A stretch of DNA of 57,780 nt from positions 1 through 57,780 of the forward strand of contig NZ_CALPCC010000016.1 in NCBI RefSeq assembly GCF_943192905.1, given 5' to 3'. The notes below the pieces were generated by a model. The model did no database searches and was not told the origin of the DNA. It worked only from the letters and a program-made list of their open reading frames with translations. Both the position numbers and the translations under genes were made by a program. How positions within the stretch are numbered: position 1 is the stretch's first letter; every line of letters begins with the position of its first letter. Of the stretch, positions 1 through 7,221 are shown piece after piece. The DNA comes from Adlercreutzia murintestinalis (lineage in GTDB: Bacteria > Actinomycetota > Coriobacteriia > Coriobacteriales > Eggerthellaceae).

Positions 1-544
1 GCGCCCGAACCCCCCCCCCCCCCAGATTCTGAGGGGAACTTATGTTCGCAACGGTGTAGGCGGTACCAGCAGAGGTCACGGCAGCCGGAATCTCAAGCGC
101 GCCTTCGGGAACAACGCTGAATCCAACAAGGGTCGCGGTAGGTGTGCCCTCGTCCGTGCTCAGCTGGAAGCTCATGTTGTTGTAGGTGATGACGGTGACC
201 GCATTGTTGGCCACGTTCACTTCTGCGCGGATGCGCTCGGGAACCTGGGTGGCCTCGGTCTCAGCCGCAGCAGTTGAGCCCGCGGTGAGGTCGTGCTCTT
301 CGTTGACCACAGCGGGAGCAGATGCCGCCGCAGAGGTCTCAGCGGATGTCGACGCGTCACTTGAGTTTGCAGCGCTTTCCTCCGACGCCGCGCTTGCCGC
401 TTCGTCGGTTTGCACCACCTGCGCGTCTTCGGCAGCAGCGGTATCAGCGTTCGCCGCAAATGCCGCAGATGGCACGAGCGTAAACGCAAGCATGCTTGAT
501 AAAGCGATAGATAGAGCCCGTGCGGGCAAAGAGTTCTTATTCAT
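1..544 (-). CDS. Secreted protein, N-terminal part only (LRR_5/BspA-like start)
   Basis: The gene starts at ATG 544 behind an AAAGGGA ribosome site and runs off the left edge, so 181 codons are visible. Residues 1-30 form a clear Sec signal peptide ending PSAAFA. Residues 31-100 are Ala/Ser/Glu/Asp-rich, a flexible linker. The next part (about residues 135-165) reads like the start of a leucine-rich-repeat type 5 domain, with the pattern 'LEIPAAVTSAGTAYTVANI'. Proteins of that family are exported and bind surfaces or host factors, but the repeats themselves are outside the window. About codon 174 the frame enters a run of 14 G, read as glycines. A run that long can change length, so the frame beyond it is uncertain. 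The function is inferred only from this partial sequence. Confidence 0.7.
   Translation of the reverse strand, partial: MNKNSLPARALSIALSSMLAFTLVPSAAFAANADTAAAEDAQVVQTDEAASAASEESAANSSDASTSAETSAAASAPAVVNEEHDLTAGSTAAAETEATQVPERIRAEVNVANNAVTVITYNNMSFQLSTDEGTPTATLVGFSVVPEGALEIPAAVTSAGTAYTVANISSPQNLGGGGVRA
10..23. repeat. 14-base C homopolymer inside a coding frame
   Basis: Fourteen consecutive C bases (G on the coding strand) lie inside the secreted-protein gene. Tracts of this length slip during replication and can switch a downstream frame on or off. It also lies near a sequence edge, so an assembly or sequencing error is possible. Confidence 0.9.
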
Positions 545-791
545 ATCTGTCCCTTTTCACGCTGCCCATTGACCCGCGTTTCCCGATGCTGGTCTTCCCA
601 AATGGGCTGGCGCTTCGTCCTACGTACCCCGATACACATTCCCTTAGCAAAGCCAAGGTGTTTCATGTTATACATGGGCGATTCTGCTGACCGCAAGGGG
701 CGCGGGCCAGACTTCACATTTTCAACAAAGTGATACAAATGGGAACAGGTGTTCTTTTTTTAGGGGCGCCGCACGGGGCTTCGCACGCAAA
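545..791. other. Intergenic stretch, no gene seen
   Basis: This space lies between the secreted-protein start and the terminator of the next minus-strand unit. It should hold the promoter and 5' leader of the secreted-protein gene. I could not assign a riboswitch or a convincing small gene. A 65-codon reading frame at 541-738 has no ribosome site or recognisable sequence. Confidence 0.5.
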
Positions 792-825
792 AACGGCACG
801 GGCCGCCTGGTGCTCCCGTGCCGTT
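792..825 (-). terminator. Rho-independent terminator
   Basis: An 11-bp perfect stem (AACGGCACGGG with CCCGTGCCGTT) closes a 12-base loop. Read on the minus strand it is followed by a T-run (788-792). It lies 25 bases downstream of the small gene at 850-960 and would end that transcript. Confidence 0.85.
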
Positions 826-849
826 CGTTCGTTGCTAAAACAGGGTCTC

Positions 850-960
850 TTACTGGGCGTTGTCCTTCGTGGGCTCGCCAAACTCGTCCGCGTTCTTGCG
901 CTCCGCTTCTTCGCCGCGGTCGATAGTGTCGATCTGTTGGCCATCCTTCTCGTCGATCAT
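850..960 (-). CDS. Small acidic hypothetical protein, 36 aa
   Basis: A 36-codon gene begins MIDEKDGQQIDTIDRG and ends DNAQ. The ATG at 960 is preceded by AAGGAGCG, a strong ribosome site, and a rho-independent terminator follows directly, which together support real expression. The product is highly charged (many Asp, Glu and Lys) and hydrophilic, with no signal peptide or membrane segment. It follows the gene at 988-1491 after 27 bases on the same strand, so the two probably share a transcript. I do not recognise the family. Confidence 0.6.
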   Translation of the reverse strand: MIDEKDGQQIDTIDRGEEAERKNADEFGEPTKDNAQ

Positions 961-987
961 GATGCGCTCCTTACCTTGATGTTGATC

Positions 988-1491
988 CTATATGCTGTCG
1001 TCAAGATATTTCACATCTATCTCGGCGTCGGCGTACTCGGTGGCGTTGCGCAGGCGGCTCATGAAGTTCGGCGCCTCCCCAATGTAGCTTGGGTTGGTGT
1101 CGAATACCGGCGGCTGGCCGTCGGCCTGCGTGTACAAAAATCCGATCGCATACCCCTGCGAAGCGCCCGGCACTCCGCCCTCTGCGATCAGCGCGTCCTT
1201 CACGCCGCTATCCGTTTCGATGTAGCCGTCGTAGCAGAGCGCGTATGCGTTGGCGCCGCGTGCGCCCTCAACCGTATGCTGCGCCAAGTTGAAGCATTCC
1301 TGCGCGCTTTCGCCCGGATGCGTTTCCAAAAACACGTTGTCGCGCACCACCAGCGTGGTGAACGGGATGATCTCTTCGTTAGCGGCCATGCGCTGCTTGC
1401 CTTCGTCAAGCGCGTATAGCAGCACGCGCTCCAGGATTTCCGGCATCTGCGGCACTTCCTGCGCCGAGCTCTTCACCTCGCGATCGCTCAT
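988..1491 (-). CDS. Hypothetical protein, 167 aa
   Basis: The start at 1491 (MSDREVKSS) is chosen because GAAAGGAGACC sits just upstream; the frame continues further upstream without a ribosome site. The product is soluble and mixed alpha/beta in appearance, with no signal peptide or membrane helix. A central block around 'FTTLVVRDNVFLETHPGES' and 'YALCYDGYIETDSG' looks like a compact globular domain. I do not recognise a family. It lies directly upstream of a 36-aa gene and a terminator, probably as a two-gene unit. Confidence 0.75.
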   Translation of the reverse strand: MSDREVKSSAQEVPQMPEILERVLLYALDEGKQRMAANEEIIPFTTLVVRDNVFLETHPGESAQECFNLAQHTVEGARGANAYALCYDGYIETDSGVKDALIAEGGVPGASQGYAIGFLYTQADGQPPVFDTNPSYIGEAPNFMSRLRNATEYADAEIDVKYLDDSI

Positions 1492-1766
1492 GCGGTCTCC
1501 TTTCGTGGTAGCTCCGTGGTGGCGCGGGTGCGCCGTTTCGTAGTGGCGCGGGCGCGCGGCCACGACCTGCGGCCACGCTAACGCTGCGCGCCAGTGCGTT
1601 TGCAGATAGTTTAGTGGAAGAGACGCCCGAGCAGGGCTTCCGCCATTGATTTGTTTTTAAATGGCGAAGGTGCGGCAGCGTGGGCGGCCGTCGCGCGGGG
1701 TTCTTTTCCCGTCTTGGGCGAACACCTCTCCTCCCAGCTCCACGCCCATTTGAGAACCTGACAACC

Positions 1767-2966
1767 TCAGATCCTGGCAAGATCCATTGAGTAGTACATC
1801 CGATGGCCCTGCCTTCTTTTTGTCAGAAGACCCTGCTTCTCGTAAAACGCCAACCGTTTATGCACCGTAGGAGACGACATTCGCACGGCCCCCGTGAGTT
1901 CATCCATAGGTATTCCCAGATCGGCGAAAAGCGCTGCCTGGATCAACACGTTCCCGATGGCCAATCTGCCCTTTTCTTCGTTCACGCCCGGTATGGCAGA
2001 AAGCTTTGCGTTGGCCTGTTCGAGCAAGAGCGCCCGTTCAGAAAGAGAGTCCAACATGCTTTTCATGGCATCCACAACGATCTGTGAGAACCTGATGACA
2101 AACGGCGTCAAATCACCCCGATTCAGCTGATGCTCGCAAACGGAGTACGCCTTATAGTATTTCTGGATGTCCTGTTTTACAGCATGCGACAACCTAAGCC
2201 CCACAATCGGACAGAAATCGTGAGCCATAAGATAGCTGCTGATGAACCGATTTGTCCTCCCGTTCCCGTCGTAGAACGGATGGATATACCCGAACAAGAA
2301 ATGGAATACCGATATCCTAACGAGAAGCTCAGTACTCTGATCGTTCAGCACAGCAAGCGCATGATCCAAATACTCTATGATGCGCGCTTCGGGCATGATT
2401 CCCTGATGGATGGGTTGCCCAGAAGCATCCAATACGCTTACTTCGTTGGCGCGAAATATCTCCCCATCTGGCGCATTGCTCGGCTTTTGAGATGCTACCT
2501 CGTCTAGAACAAGGTCGTCGCATATGGATCTGATGTCTCCGCAGCTGTTCAGCGGAATGTCTTTCCTCTTGGATAAAGCAACGTACTTCTCAACGATGCC
2601 CTGGAACCGGCCTCTTTTGTCCCGCTTTTTAAGCCCTTCTAGCACCTCTCCTATCTCGCGCCGCGACGAATTGACCCCTTCTATCTCGTTGGTCAGAACG
2701 ATTTCGTCGATCAGGCTTGATTTCATATACTGCTCAACCGCGATAGGAGGGAGAACGCCCATCAACGCTCTGATCTCCTTGTCTAGCCGCTCAGTTTGCA
2801 AGATCAGCTTGTATACCTCGGCATTCATGCAATAAAACGCAGGATGATCTCCTATGTTTATATCCAACACAACCGTATCTTGCGAAGCCAAGCGATCCTT
2901 ATAGAGAGCATCAGACCGAGCTGCGGATATATGGAATTCTTTGCGAAGTTCCTTATCAGCATTCAT
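1767..2966 (-). CDS. Fic-family AMP-transferase with C-terminal winged helix
   Basis: The 399-aa protein carries the Fic active-site motif HPFYDGNGRTNR at residues 229-240. His229 is the expected catalytic base, and the DGNGR loop binds nucleotide and Mg. An upstream TNEIEG at residues 92-97 fits the (S/T)xxxE(G/N) inhibitory helix, so this is a self-inhibited class II Fic protein. The C-terminal 60 residues (MSSPTVHKRLAFYEKQGLL) look like a winged helix that could bind DNA. Fic enzymes usually transfer AMP from ATP to hydroxyl side chains. The target here cannot be read from the sequence. Start 2966 is preferred over 3008 because AGGTGA lies seven bases upstream. The 400 bases upstream hold several inverted and direct repeats that could be autoregulatory operators. 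Confidence 0.9.
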   Translation of the reverse strand: MNADKELRKEFHISAARSDALYKDRLASQDTVVLDINIGDHPAFYCMNAEVYKLILQTERLDKEIRALMGVLPPIAVEQYMKSSLIDEIVLTNEIEGVNSSRREIGEVLEGLKKRDKRGRFQGIVEKYVALSKRKDIPLNSCGDIRSICDDLVLDEVASQKPSNAPDGEIFRANEVSVLDASGQPIHQGIMPEARIIEYLDHALAVLNDQSTELLVRISVFHFLFGYIHPFYDGNGRTNRFISSYLMAHDFCPIVGLRLSHAVKQDIQKYYKAYSVCEHQLNRGDLTPFVIRFSQIVVDAMKSMLDSLSERALLLEQANAKLSAIPGVNEEKGRLAIGNVLIQAALFADLGIPMDELTGAVRMSSPTVHKRLAFYEKQGLLTKRRQGHRMYYSMDLARI

Positions 2967-3018
2967 GCGATCACCTAAATAATGGATATTTTTTAATCGG
3001 AAATGCACATTATCATAT

Positions 3019-3054
3019 TTTTCAGTTAAAAAATGCTTACTTTTTAACTGAAAA
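3019..3054. promoter_or_regulatory. 14-bp perfect inverted repeat upstream of fic (operator candidate)
   Basis: TTTTCAGTTAAAAA at 3019-3032 and its exact reverse complement at 3041-3054 are separated by 8 bases, 53 bases before the fic start. The geometry suits a dimeric DNA-binding protein. The Fic protein's own winged helix is the obvious candidate; that link is inference. Confidence 0.6.
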
Positions 3055-3124
3055 TAGGCAAGTTTCTCATTTTGCTCAAAGATTTAAGCGTAGCATCACC
3101 CGCAATAAATCAATGCTATTCAAT

Positions 3125-3183
3125 AAACCCGTCAGTTCATTGATGGGTTTTGTAAAAAACTGCAAAACCCGTCAGTTCATTGA
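3125..3183. repeat. Two 19-bp direct repeats upstream of fic
   Basis: AAACCCGTCAGTTCATTGA occurs at 3125-3143 and 3165-3183, a 40-base period. Each copy is followed by bases that pair with its start (GGGTTT, ACGGTTT), so each can also form a small hairpin. The role is unknown; regulatory use is possible. Confidence 0.7.
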
Positions 3184-3200
3184 ACGGTTTTTGCATCCTT

Positions 3201-3230
3201 TCTCTTAAAAAATGGGCGTTATTTAAGAGA
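3201..3230. repeat. Inverted repeat TCTCTTAAA / TTTAAGAGA with a third half-site
   Basis: TCTCTTAAA (3201-3209) pairs with TTTAAGAGA (3222-3230). A further TTTAAGAGA lies at 3263-3271. This is a second palindromic element in the fic upstream region, different in sequence from the one at 3019-3054. Confidence 0.55.
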
Positions 3231-3364
3231 AACAGCGCGAAATGCCTCTTTTCTCGAAAGTTTTTAAGAGAAATGCTGCGTGAGAGCCCGGCTGGCCCCA
3301 CCACCGCCATACCGCGGAACCATGGTTATTTGCAGCCGCGAAAACCATCTCTTGTGCTGCGAAA

Positions 3365-3787
3365 TCAACGCTTGGGTCGGAAATTGCCCAGTAAGTCGTA
3401 GATCTTCCAGAAGACGGTAGAACGGGTAACGCTCGTGGTGTCGGGCTGCACGGTGGCACGCTGCGCAGGTTCCGCATAGTGCGGGTTATGCTTCTTGAAC
3501 ACGGCCGCACAAATGCGCGTGATGACGAGCCCCACCAATCCCACACCGGCGAAACTGGCAGCCAGCTCAAGCACCGCTTGGTTGCCGTCGATGACCGCGT
3601 ACAGCGATACCAGCGCAAATGCAACTGCGATCACGCTGCATAGCACTGTGAACACACGAATGAGCACTTCCTTCGCGCGGGCTGGCGTGCGCAGGTACGC
3701 CACCACGAAATAGATGATGACCGCCAGCACCGCCAACGCAATGATCAGCGGCACACTGCGCGAGAGGCGTGCGATCAGGCCGATCAT
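3365..3787 (-). CDS. Small membrane protein, 140 aa
   Basis: The start at 3787 is chosen because its ATG overlaps the TGA of ispE (ATGA), a sign of translational coupling. Three hydrophobic segments are visible at about residues 11-30 (VPLIIALAVLAVIIYFVVAY), 41-62 (VFTVLCSVIAVAFALVSLYAVI) and 72-90 (ASFAGVGLVGLVITRICAAVF). The remainder is a short basic and polar C-terminal tail. The hydrophobic segments make it an integral membrane protein. I do not recognise a family, and its coupling to ispE does not reveal its job. Confidence 0.8.
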   Translation of the reverse strand: MIGLIARLSRSVPLIIALAVLAVIIYFVVAYLRTPARAKEVLIRVFTVLCSVIAVAFALVSLYAVIDGNQAVLELAASFAGVGLVGLVITRICAAVFKKHNPHYAEPAQRATVQPDTTSVTRSTVFWKIYDLLGNFRPKR

Positions 3788-5031
3788 ACGAGGGTCGCTT
3801 TCAGGCGGCTGAGCGTGGTGGGGCGCGACCACCACCCTTGGGCGCACGCGGCAGCCGAGATGCCGCTGGCCTGCGCGAAGCTGTCTGCAATGGCGAAGGT
3901 GCACGAACCGCTTCCGCAGAGCAGCACCCGAGCGGCTGGGTCGGCAACGCCCGCAGCCGCTAGCTGGTCGGCCAACCAGGCGCGCACGACCGCCAACTGC
4001 GGCACGAGGCTCTCGGCGGCGGGTGTCAGATTATTGAACAGCGGCACCTGTGCGGCATCTGCAGCATCCTCCGCTTGTGCGAGCAGATCGGCAGGCACCG
4101 AAGTCGGGTTCTCATCGAAGCGCGCGTATGCCTGCGCCGTGGACACGCCCTCGGGCGTGCGCACCAGCACCACCGGCAGTTTGGCGGGATCAAGGTGCGT
4201 TTTCAGGCGTTCGCCCGTGCCCTCCATCAGCGTACAACCGCCTTCGAGGAAGAACGCCACGTCCGCGCCTAGTCCAGCCGCCACCTCGCGAAGCGTAGGG
4301 CAATCGGGCGCCACGCCCCAGAACCGCGCCATGGCAAGCAGCGTTGCGGCCGCATCTGCAGAGCCGCCGCCCAAGCCCGCCTGCGTTGGAATGTTCTTCT
4401 CTATGTGTATCACGATGTGCTCGTCTGCGTGATAGCCGACGCAGTGCGCAAGCGCATCGATCGCGCGCACAACGAGGTTTTGCGCTGCCGGAACATCAAG
4501 CGACCGCACCGTGGCCTGCGTTTTATCCGCCGAAAACACGGTAACGAGCAGATTCTTCGCTGGCCCAACAAGCGCAGTCTGCGGGGGAAGCGAGCACGCC
4601 GCATGCGCGGGCGCGTCTGCTTTTGCTGCATCCGTCTTACTGACTTTCGCTTTACTGACTTTCGCCTCACCGACTTCTGCTTCATCAGCTTCTGCTGCTA
4701 GCGCATCCGCTTCCGCTGCATCTACCCCACTGGCATCCACTTCCGCATCTGCTTCCGCTGCGCACGCCTCAACTGCTTGCACCTTTTCACGCACCTGAGC
4801 CACCTGCGCATCAGCTGCTTGCCGCTTGAAATGCAGAGTATCGTGTAGCGCCAGAGCGTGGAACACGCTTACCAGCGTGTGGTACCCATCCGGGCGCTTC
4901 GTACCAACGCCCAAAAATAAGTTCACCTTCGCCGGTGCCACCGCTTTGAGCGCACCGGGCCCTAGCAACTCGTCTGCCGAAAGCTGCGCATTGCGCGCCT
5001 CGGCCATCATATCTACGTTCAGCATATCCAT
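3784..5031 (-). CDS. ispE: 4-diphosphocytidyl-2-C-methyl-D-erythritol kinase with an internal low-complexity insert
   Basis: IspE phosphorylates CDP-methylerythritol in the non-mevalonate isoprenoid pathway. The GHMP-kinase features are present: an N-terminal APAKVNLFL (33-41), the ATP-binding PTQAGLGGGSADAA (215-228) and a C-terminal LLCGSGSCTFAI block. The protein is 415 aa where the family is usually about 290. The excess is mostly one Ala/Glu/Asp/Lys-rich stretch at residues 74-146 with short repeats such as EADA and KVSK, placed in a surface loop of the N-terminal domain. Residues 1-28 are also extra. The Gly-rich loop is intact, so activity is expected. The exact start among several early ATGs is uncertain. 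The downstream membrane-protein gene is translationally coupled. Confidence 0.93.
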   Translation of the reverse strand: MDMLNVDMMAEARNAQLSADELLGPGALKAVAPAKVNLFLGVGTKRPDGYHTLVSVFHALALHDTLHFKRQAADAQVAQVREKVQAVEACAAEADAEVDASGVDAAEADALAAEADEAEVGEAKVSKAKVSKTDAAKADAPAHAACSLPPQTALVGPAKNLLVTVFSADKTQATVRSLDVPAAQNLVVRAIDALAHCVGYHADEHIVIHIEKNIPTQAGLGGGSADAAATLLAMARFWGVAPDCPTLREVAAGLGADVAFFLEGGCTLMEGTGERLKTHLDPAKLPVVLVRTPEGVSTAQAYARFDENPTSVPADLLAQAEDAADAAQVPLFNNLTPAAESLVPQLAVVRAWLADQLAAAGVADPAARVLLCGSGSCTFAIADSFAQASGISAAACAQGWWSRPTTLSRLKATLV

Positions 5032-5035
5032 GGCT

Positions 5036-5224
5036 TCATTGTACTTTCAACATGCCGTGCTTGATGCGGGTTTTGCTCAGATTCAAGACAATGTCAGATA
5101 GCCTGCCGCCCAGCTGCGGAACATTCTTTCGGCGTACGATCGGCAGGCACCTTGCCCCATAGCCAAATCGCCAGCTAGCAGGATCCCAGCTGGCAAAACA
5201 TGCTGCACCATACATCCCTGTCAT
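5036..5224 (-). other. tadA-ispE spacer: possible 62-aa frame or structured RNA
   Basis: This spacer can be read as a 62-codon frame beginning MTGMYGAACFASWD, with only a weak ribosome site. It also holds two strong inverted repeats: GCCTGCCG/CGGCAGGC at 5101-5108 and 5141-5148, and GCCAGCT/AGCTGGC near 5170-5194. I could not find the conserved loop of signal-recognition-particle RNA, which often lies next to tadA. I therefore leave open whether this is a small gene, a structured RNA or a spacer. Confidence 0.3.
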
Positions 5225-5268
5225 CACGGCGCCCACCAAATGCCGCTCCGGCGCCCGTACGCCACGGC

Positions 5269-5913
5269 TCAGCGGCGGCTGCGGAAAAACGCCTGCAAGA
5301 GCGCGGTGCTTTCGTCGGCCAGCACGCCAGAGGTCACCTCGAAACGATGGTTGAGTCGCTCGTCTGCATGCACCTGGTAAAGCGTGCCCAGCGCGCCAGC
5401 CTTTTGATCGGGCGCTCCGTATACGCAACGGCTAATGCGCGCCTGGTGCATCAGTCCAGCACACATGATGCACGGTTCCAGCGTCACATACACGGTGCAA
5501 TCCGTCAGACGCCACGCGTCCAGCTCGCGCGCAGCAGCCTCCATCGCCAGATGCTCGGCATGCGCTGCCGGGTTGCGCAGCGTCTCGCGCAGATTGTGAG
5601 CGCGCGCGACCACCCGCGGCTCCGCCAGCGAGCGCCGAGTGCCCCGGTCGATCGGCTCATGCACCACCACCGCACCGATAGGCACCTCACCTGCGGCCGC
5701 GGCCACCTGCGCCTCTGCCAGTGCCATGCGCATGAAGGATTCATCGTGTTCGTGCTGTTGCGCGTGCACCATCGCAGGTTCGCACTGTTGCGTATGTGCC
5801 GTCACGGATTCGCACTGTTGAGCGTGCGTCGTCACAGATTTTCGCTGGTGCGCGTGAGCTGTCGTAGGTTCACACCGTTGCGTATGCGCCGTCACAGGTT
5901 CGCACGCAGCCAT
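5269..5913 (-). CDS. tadA: tRNA-specific adenosine deaminase with a tandem-repeat N-terminus
   Basis: TadA converts adenosine 34 of tRNA-Arg(ACG) to inosine. The zinc and catalytic motifs are intact: HAE at residues 118-120 with Glu120 as proton shuttle, and PCIMC at 147-151. The catalytic domain begins near residue 60 (FMRMALAEAQ). The preceding 53 residues are five 10-residue units rich in Cys, His, Thr and Gln, encoded by a 30-bp tandem repeat. If translation starts at 5913 it overlaps the glutaredoxin gene by 22 bases. The ribosome site there is weak (GAGAG), and an internal start around residue 49 or 61 would give a normal-length TadA, so the start is uncertain. Confidence 0.9.
   Translation of the reverse strand: MAACEPVTAHTQRCEPTTAHAHQRKSVTTHAQQCESVTAHTQQCEPAMVHAQQHEHDESFMRMALAEAQVAAAAGEVPIGAVVVHEPIDRGTRRSLAEPRVVARAHNLRETLRNPAAHAEHLAMEAAARELDAWRLTDCTVYVTLEPCIMCAGLMHQARISRCVYGAPDQKAGALGTLYQVHADERLNHRFEVTSGVLADESTALLQAFFRSRR
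5758..5907. repeat. Five diverged 30-bp tandem repeats
   Basis: Units at 5758-5787, 5788-5817, 5818-5847, 5848-5877 and 5878-5907 share the pattern TTGCGTATGYGCCGTCACRG followed by TTCGCACTG. The array is in frame with tadA and encodes 10-residue units of the form CEPVTAHTQR. Divergence between units means it is old or under low constraint. The units abut with no spacers, so it is not CRISPR. Confidence 0.85.
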
Positions 5914-6128
5914 TCGACGATATCGCCGCTCTCATACATCGGCTTGCCGTCAATAAAAAGGCACGGCACTTGATTCGTGCCTCCCACCTCAATCAGCGTT
6001 TGCAGCGCCGTCGGATCGGCACTTACATCGTGCATGGTTATCTGATCGCCCACGCCCATCTCCGTGATGACATCCATCACCCGATGACAAAAGGGGCACG
6101 TTGGCTTCATGTAAAGGTCTAGCTTCAT
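5892..6128 (-). CDS. Glutaredoxin-family protein
   Basis: The 78-aa thioredoxin-fold protein has the redox motif CPFC at residues 11-14 and the cis-Pro segment NQVPCLF typical of glutaredoxins. The length is normal for a minimal glutaredoxin. Such proteins reduce disulfides or mixed disulfides using a low-molecular-weight thiol or a dedicated reductase. The partner in this organism is not visible. The start at 6128 lies just behind AGAAAGGAATCG. Its 3' end overlaps the annotated tadA start by 22 bases, so the two genes are probably co-transcribed. Confidence 0.9.
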   Translation of the reverse strand: MKLDLYMKPTCPFCHRVMDVITEMGVGDQITMHDVSADPTALQTLIEVGGTNQVPCLFIDGKPMYESGDIVEWLRANL

Positions 6129-6433
6129 CTCGATTCCTTTCTTTCTGCGTCGTCTTCGTCACTATAGTGCATCATGCTGGGCGCTGCCCGAAAAAGGGAA
6201 TGGCGGTTGGAGGACGCGCGTCGCCGAACACGAAACTGAGGGCGGCGACCGGATAATGTGGGCGCATCCTAATGTGAGCGCATCCGGCACTTGCGCGAGA
6301 TCACAGCACCTATCGCAATAGCTGACCCCATTTTTGCCTGAGCGTTTCTTTTAAGAAGGGTCATTCTTTTTGGCCTGAACCGGGGGGCCGGACCTCCACC
6401 CCAATAGTGGGACTGAAGACAAACGTTTCCGAT

Positions 6434-6667
6434 CTCTTTTTTGGAATTTTGATTTTTACCCCGTTTTTGCTCCTTTTTGGGAATTTCAGCCGCTAATGCG
6501 AGTCAAACGACCTGCTCTCGACATGGTGGAGGGTATACCGGAAAAGTCTCAAACGCCTGAACAGGGAAAATGCAACAGCGCTGAAAAGCGCGCAACAAAA
6601 ATGGCGTATCGCGGCTCGCATTAGCGGCTGAAATTCCCAAAAAGAGGGCAAAACATCCAAAAAAGAG
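6434..6667. mobile_element. MITE-like inverted-repeat element without a gene
   Basis: A 30-bp perfect inverted repeat (6473-6502 with 6615-6644; the left arm begins CTTTTTGGGAATTTCAGC) encloses 112 bases. Farther out, CTCTTTTTTGGA (6434-6445) pairs exactly with 6656-6667. The element has no usable gene and sits in a gene-free stretch beside other insertion scars. This fits a small non-autonomous transposable element. A long-hairpin RNA is the alternative. I saw no clear target-site duplication. Confidence 0.55.
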
Positions 6668-6690
6668 TCAGCCACACCCAAATTGCCTAC

Positions 6691-6865
6691 AAAGAATCGA
6701 TGCGCATCCAGATAGTCTACGAAAGATCAATACATGAGCAGAGATCTAAAGGATCAACGCGCATGTAAATAGTCAAAAAAGATCAGTGCCCGAGCGAATA
6801 GTCCAGAGGGGATCATCGCACGCACAGATAGTTCAAGAAGAGCCAGCATGCACGCAGACATAAAC
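6691..6865. repeat. Degenerate ~30-bp tandem repeats, non-coding
   Basis: About six imperfect units follow one another, with shared blocks such as GATCA, GCGCA/GCACG and AGATAGTC/AAATAGTC/GATAGTTC roughly every 30 bases. No gene spans them. The period matches the repeat array in tadA, though the unit sequence differs. Confidence 0.5.
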
Positions 6866-6906
6866 GGCAGCAACAGGAGGGCAACAGGAAAGGTGATTAG
6901 ATGATA

Positions 6907-7027
6907 GAGAAGTAGGGATTCGATACGTGTTTGCCTTGCCAATCCGCGGAGACCTCGCGCGCTATGCGCGGCCCTGAAGTGCCCGCTGAACATTTCAGCT
7001 TTCGCAGGGTTTAAATCCCTACTTCTC
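6907..7027. repeat. Inverted repeat whose ends resemble the tRNA-Ser T-arm/acceptor
   Basis: GAGAAGTAGGGATT (6907-6920) pairs exactly with AATCCCTACTTCTC (7014-7027). Both ends resemble the 3' part of tRNA-Ser(GCT), which on the plus strand reads GAGGAGTAGGGATTCGAACC at 9443-9462. These look like remnants of earlier integration or recombination at the tRNA target. At 121 bases it is too long for a normal tRNA, and I see no anticodon arm. Confidence 0.45.
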
Positions 7028-7077
7028 ATAGGAAAACACTTGAATTGGAAACCGTGTGAAATACAGAAGATCGTAAG

Positions 7078-7094
7078 TGGCGGAGGAGTAGGGA
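7078..7094. repeat. Left attachment-site copy (att) of the tRNA-Ser island
   Basis: This 17-base sequence is identical to 9437-9453, the CCA end, acceptor strand and part of the T-stem of tRNA-Ser(GCT). Confidence 0.7.
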
Positions 7095-7221
7095 CTGCTA
7101 TTTTGAAAAGGCTAGAGCATGCATCTCCAACCTTTTCATCTTCGGTTCATTGCTGGCGTATTTTGAGTTATTGGTAACAGTATTGACAACGCGCGGAGGT
7201 TGTAATGGAGGGCAATTAGCT

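Noticed and set aside
5036-5268. Signal-recognition-particle RNA next to tadA
   Set aside because: The location is typical, but the conserved tetraloop domain could not be found on either strand.
5758-5907. CRISPR-like array
   Set aside because: The 30-bp units are contiguous, with no unique spacers, and lie in frame with TadA; no cas genes are near.
6493-6681. A 62-codon frame within the MITE-like element
   Set aside because: It lies across the inverted-repeat arms and has no ribosome site.
6907-7027. A novel tRNA or tRNA-Sec gene
   Set aside because: The ends pair like an acceptor stem and TTTAAAT looks like a T-loop, but the 121-base length and absence of an anticodon arm argue against it.
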